Positions 5,847-9,059 of a stretch of 9,059 nucleotides of DNA are shown piece by piece. This DNA is from Bordetella sp. (GTDB taxonomy: Bacteria; Pseudomonadota; Gammaproteobacteria; Burkholderiales; Burkholderiaceae_B). The notes beneath the pieces were generated by a model, which was given only the letters and a program-made list of their open reading frames with translations, was not told the DNA's origin and searched no databases. How positions within the stretch are numbered: position 1 is the stretch's first letter; the number at the start of each line of letters is the position of its first letter. Made by a program: the position numbers and the translations under genes. The DNA lies in assembly GCA_027450125.1 (NCBI GenBank), contig DAIDKG010000083.1, forward strand, positions 1 to 9,059. Direction: 5' to 3'.

Positions 5847-8006
5847 TCAAGCCCAGCCCATGGCGGACAGGATCATGTCGATCAGCTTGATACCGACGAA
5901 AGGCACCAGCAGACCGCCCAGGCCGTAGATCAGCAGATTGCGCCGCAGCAGGATGGCCGCGCCCAGCGGGCGGTAGCGCACGCCCTTCAGGGCCAGCGGG
6001 ATCAGCGCGATGATGATGAGCGCATTGAAGATCACGGCCGACAGGATGGACGAGGCCGGCGTGGCCAGGTGCATGATGTTGAGCACGCCCAACTGCGGAT
6101 ACACCGCGGCGAACGCCGCCGGGATGATGGCGAAGTACTTGGCCACGTCGTTGGCGATGCTGAAAGTGGTGAGCGAGCCGCGCGTCATCAGCATCTGCTT
6201 GCCGATCTCCACGATCTCGATCAGCTTGGTCGGGTTGGAATCCAGGTCCACCATGTTGCCGGCTTCCTTGGCGGCCTGCGTACCCGAGTTCATGGCCACG
6301 GCCACGTCGGCCTGGGCCAGGGCCGGCGCGTCGTTGGTGCCGTCACCCGTCATGGCCACCAGTCGGCCTTCCTGCTGATAGTTGCGGATCAGCTTGAGCT
6401 TGGCTTCGGGCGTGGCCTCGGCCAGGAAGTCGTCCACGCCCGCTTCGGCGGCGATGGCGGCGGCGGTGAGCTTGTTGTCGCCGGTGATCATCACCGTCTT
6501 GATGCCCATGCGGCGCAGCTCGACAAAGCGCGGCTGGATCTCCGGCTTGACGATATCCTTCAGTTCTATCACGCCCAGCGCGCGGCCGCCCTCGGCCACG
6601 GCCAACGGCGTGCTGCCGCGCCGGGCGATGGCGTCGGCGTCGCGCGTCAGCGTGGCGGGCAGGGCACCGCCGCCGTCGCGTAGCCAGGCGGTCACGGCGT
6701 CGACCGCGCCCTTGCGGATCGAGCGGCCGTGCAGGTCCACGCCGCTCATTCGGGTCTGGGCAGTGAAGGGCACGAACTCGGCGCCGGGCAGGGCATTGCT
6801 CGCCAGCGCGCCGAGCTGGCGGTCGGCCAGCGCGACGATGCTGCGGCCTTCGGGCGTCTCGTCGGCCAGCGCGGCCAGGCGGGCGGCCTCGGCCAGCTCG
6901 CGCTCGCTCACGCCCGAGGCGGGCACGAAGCACGAGGCCTGGCGGTTGCCGAAGGTGATGGTGCCGGTCTTGTCCAGCAGCAGCACGTCGACGTCGCCGG
7001 CGGCTTCCACCGCGCGGCCGGACGTGGCGATGACGTTGGCTTGCATCATGCGGCTCATGCCCGCCACGCCGATGGCCGAGAGCAGGCCGCCGATGGTAGT
7101 GGGGATCAGGCACACCAGCAGGGCCACCAGCGCCGTGACCGAGACCACGCCGCCGCCGCCCGCGGCATGCACGGCGTAGGCCGAGAAGGGCAGCAGCGTG
7201 ACGCAGACCAGCAGGAACACGATGGTCAGGCCCACCAGCAGAATGGTCAGCGCCAGCTCGTTGGGGGTTTTCTGGCGCTTGGCGCCTTCGACCATGGCAA
7301 TCATGCGATCCAGGAAGCTTTCGCCCGGATTGGCCGCGATGCGCACGAAAATCCAGTCCGACAGCACGCGCGTGCCGCCGGTCACGGACGAGAAGTCGCC
7401 GCCCGACTCGCGGATCACCGGCGCCGATTCGCCGGTGATGGCGCTTTCGTCGACCGAGGCAATGCCGCACACGACCTGGCCGTCGCCCGGCACGGTGTCG
7501 CCGGCCATGACCAGGACCACGTCGCCCTTGCGCAGGTCGCCCGAGGGTTTGAGAACGGTGCTGTCCTGCCACGCCTGGGGCGTGGCGTCGCGCAGCATCG
7601 CGTCGCTGGGCGCGGACTTGATGAAACGCGCCTGGATGGTAGTGCGCAGGCCGCGGAGCGTCGCGGCCTGTTGTTTGCCGCGGCCTTCGGCCAGGGCCTC
7701 GGCGAAGTTGGCGAAGAGCACCGTGAACCACAGCCAGGCCGACACGGCCAGGATGAAGCCGGCGGGGGCCTCCGCGTGGCCGGCCAGGGCCATGAACCAC
7801 AGCAGGGTGGTGAGGATGCTGCCGACATAGACGACGAACATCACGGGGTTGCGCCATTGCGTGGCGGGCGCCAGCTTGACGACGCTGTCGCGCAGCGCCG
7901 GTACCACGAGCGAGCGCGACCAGAAGCCGAAATTGCGGGACGCGGCCGCGGCATGCGCGGGAGCCGCCACGGCGGCGGGTGAAGGATTGCGAATATCCAT
8001 GTTCAT
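5847..8006 (-). CDS. kdpB: KdpB, P-type ATPase subunit of the K+ pump
   Basis: A 719-residue catalytic subunit (E. coli 682) that hydrolyses ATP to drive K+ import through KdpA. Visible motifs: WRNPVMF near 51, the actuator loop TGES (191-194, S194 matching the inhibitory phosphorylation site S162 of E. coli), the membrane [12 protein letters not shown] segment (299-310), the phosphorylated aspartate D345 in [17 protein letters not shown] and KGAVDAV in the nucleotide domain, MITGDN (506-511) and the hinge [11 protein letters not shown] (553-563). About 20 extra Ala-rich residues precede the conserved N-terminus, and short insertions precede TGES and DKTGT. The start at 8006 lies nine bases after the kdpA stop. 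A second in-frame ATG at 8000 has a GGA at better spacing and would give 717 residues, so the exact start is open. Confidence 0.99.
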   Translation of the reverse strand: MNMDIRNPSPAAVAAPAHAAAASRNFGFWSRSLVVPALRDSVVKLAPATQWRNPVMFVVYVGSILTTLLWFMALAGHAEAPAGFILAVSAWLWFTVLFANFAEALAEGRGKQQAATLRGLRTTIQARFIKSAPSDAMLRDATPQAWQDSTVLKPSGDLRKGDVVLVMAGDTVPGDGQVVCGIASVDESAITGESAPVIRESGGDFSSVTGGTRVLSDWIFVRIAANPGESFLDRMIAMVEGAKRQKTPNELALTILLVGLTIVFLLVCVTLLPFSAYAVHAAGGGGVVSVTALVALLVCLIPTTIGGLLSAIGVAGMSRMMQANVIATSGRAVEAAGDVDVLLLDKTGTITFGNRQASCFVPASGVSERELAEAARLAALADETPEGRSIVALADRQLGALASNALPGAEFVPFTAQTRMSGVDLHGRSIRKGAVDAVTAWLRDGGGALPATLTRDADAIARRGSTPLAVAEGGRALGVIELKDIVKPEIQPRFVELRRMGIKTVMITGDNKLTAAAIAAEAGVDDFLAEATPEAKLKLIRNYQQEGRLVAMTGDGTNDAPALAQADVAVAMNSGTQAAKEAGNMVDLDSNPTKLIEIVEIGKQMLMTRGSLTTFSIANDVAKYFAIIPAAFAAVYPQLGVLNIMHLATPASSILSAVIFNALIIIALIPLALKGVRYRPLGAAILLRRNLLIYGLGGLLVPFVGIKLIDMILSAMGWA

Positions 8007-8015
8007 TCCGGCGTA

Positions 8016-9059
8016 TTAATGTTGCAGGGACTCGGCCACGGGGCCCAGTGCCAGGGCGGGCACATAGGTCAGCGCGCCCACCAGCAGGATCGAACCGATC
8101 AGCAGCACCACGAACAGCGGACCGGTGGTGGGCATGGTGCCCGGGCCGGCCTGCAGGCGCGGCTTGGCGGCGAGCGATCCGGCCAGACCCAGCACGGCCA
8201 CGATGGGGGCATAGCGTCCCAGCCACATCGCCAGGCCCAGCATGATGTTGTAGAAGGGCGTGTTGGCCGACAGGCCGGCGAAGGCGCTGCCGTTGTTGTT
8301 GGCTGCCGACGAGAAGGCGTAGAGGATTTCCGAATAGCCGTGGATGCCCGGATTGGCGATGCCTGCCAGGCCCGCGCGCGCCAGCACGGCGATCGCGGTG
8401 CCCGTCAGCACCAGGAAGGGCGTGGCCAGCAGCACGATGGAAACCATCTTCATGTCGAAGGCATCGATCTTCTTGCCCAGGTATTCGGGCGTGCGGCCTA
8501 TCATCAGGCCGGCGATGAACACCGACAGGATGGCGAAGGCCAGCATGCCGTATAGCCCGGAGCCCACGCCGCCGAAGATGATCTCGCCCAGCTGCATCAG
8601 CAGCATCGGCGACAGGCCGCCCATGGCCGTGAACGAGTCATGCATGCCGTTGACCGCGCCGCACGAGGCCGACGTGGTGATGGTGGCAAAGAGCGCGGTG
8701 GGGCCGATGCCGAAGCGCGCCTCCTTGCCTTCCATATTGCCCACGTTGGGCGAGAGGCCGGCATGCACCAGGGCCGGCGAGGCCTGGTATTCATAGTGCG
8801 CGGTGAGCAGCGCGAAGGCGACGAACATCAGGGCCATCGTGGCGAAGATCACATGGCCCTGCTTGCGGTTGCCGGCCATTTCACCGAACGCGAAGCACAA
8901 TGCCCCCGGGATGGCGAAGATCGCCAGCATCTGAAGCAGGTTGGACAGCGCCGTGGGGTTTTCGAAGGGGTGCGCCGAGTTGGCGTTGAAGAAGCCGCCG
9001 CCGTTGGTGCCCAGCATCTTGATGGCCTCCTGAGAAGCCACCGGGCCCATGGCGATAGT
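8016..9059 (-). CDS. kdpA: KdpA, K+-translocating subunit (5' end beyond the window)
   Basis: The C-terminal 347 residues of an integral membrane subunit from the potassium transporter superfamily; E. coli KdpA has 557, so about 210 N-terminal residues lie past the right edge. The frame is open to the last base. [20 protein letters not shown] carries the second selectivity-filter loop (its Gly run corresponds to the region of E. coli G232). [14 protein letters not shown] carries the third and [13 protein letters not shown] the fourth. Several hydrophobic helices lie between them. KdpA binds and conducts K+ from the periplasm, coupled to ATP hydrolysis by KdpB. The stop (TAA) is nine bases before the kdpB start, a tight operon junction. 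Nothing suggests truncation other than the window edge. The promoter, KdpE operator and any kdpF lie outside. Confidence 0.98.
   Translation of the reverse strand, partial: TIAMGPVASQEAIKMLGTNGGGFFNANSAHPFENPTALSNLLQMLAIFAIPGALCFAFGEMAGNRKQGHVIFATMALMFVAFALLTAHYEYQASPALVHAGLSPNVGNMEGKEARFGIGPTALFATITTSASCGAVNGMHDSFTAMGGLSPMLLMQLGEIIFGGVGSGLYGMLAFAILSVFIAGLMIGRTPEYLGKKIDAFDMKMVSIVLLATPFLVLTGTAIAVLARAGLAGIANPGIHGYSEILYAFSSAANNNGSAFAGLSANTPFYNIMLGLAMWLGRYAPIVAVLGLAGSLAAKPRLQAGPGTMPTTGPLFVVLLIGSILLVGALTYVPALALGPVAESLQH

Noticed and set aside
6343..8226. Open frames in other registers over kdpB, on both strands
   Set aside because: Composition is Arg/Gly/His-rich and they shadow a highly conserved P-type ATPase whose every motif is in the kdpB frame.
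1..9059. CRISPR arrays, tRNA or rRNA genes, transposases, riboswitches
   Set aside because: No regularly spaced direct repeats, cloverleaf, rRNA-like stretch, transposase motif or recognisable riboswitch was seen. The kdpA leader, where a regulatory RNA might lie, is outside the window.

Overview
The window looks like a chromosomal segment of a high-GC betaproteobacterium, most likely Bordetella or a close relative in the Alcaligenaceae. That placement rests on the base composition, the style of the Kdp proteins and the GC-rich intergenic repeats; it comes from general familiarity, not a database match. Most of the window is the high-affinity, ATP-driven potassium uptake locus (kdp), read on the minus strand from the right edge leftwards.

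Layout, left to right. Positions 1-179 are a regulatory region containing a near-consensus sigma-54 promoter. It drives a plus-strand outer-membrane beta-barrel gene of the TorF/Gcw_chp putative porin family (180-965). This gene converges on kdpE, and the two stop codons lie in one 16-bp palindrome. On the minus strand, in transcription order, follow kdpA (8016-9059, 5' end outside the window), kdpB (5847-8006), kdpC (5195-5806), a 346-bp non-coding gap, a small cupin gene (4507-4848), kdpD (1756-4491) and kdpE (974-1663).

How the genes work together. KdpA (channel-like K+ translocating subunit), KdpB (P-type ATPase) and KdpC (accessory subunit) form the membrane pump. KdpD (sensor kinase) and KdpE (response regulator) normally switch the pump genes on when K+ is limiting. 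All subunits seen here keep their catalytic residues, so the system appears functional. The small KdpF peptide, if present, would lie upstream of kdpA, outside the window.

Departures from the textbook kdpFABCDE arrangement are the cupin gene just upstream of kdpD, a 222-bp element with 28-bp perfect terminal inverted repeats between kdpC and the cupin gene, and a hairpin-forming 92-bp spacer between kdpD and kdpE that leaves the KdpE start ambiguous. I found no tRNA, rRNA, CRISPR array, transposase or phage gene. The most unusual items are the inverted-repeat element and the sigma-54 porin promoter; I see no evidence of a wholly new system.
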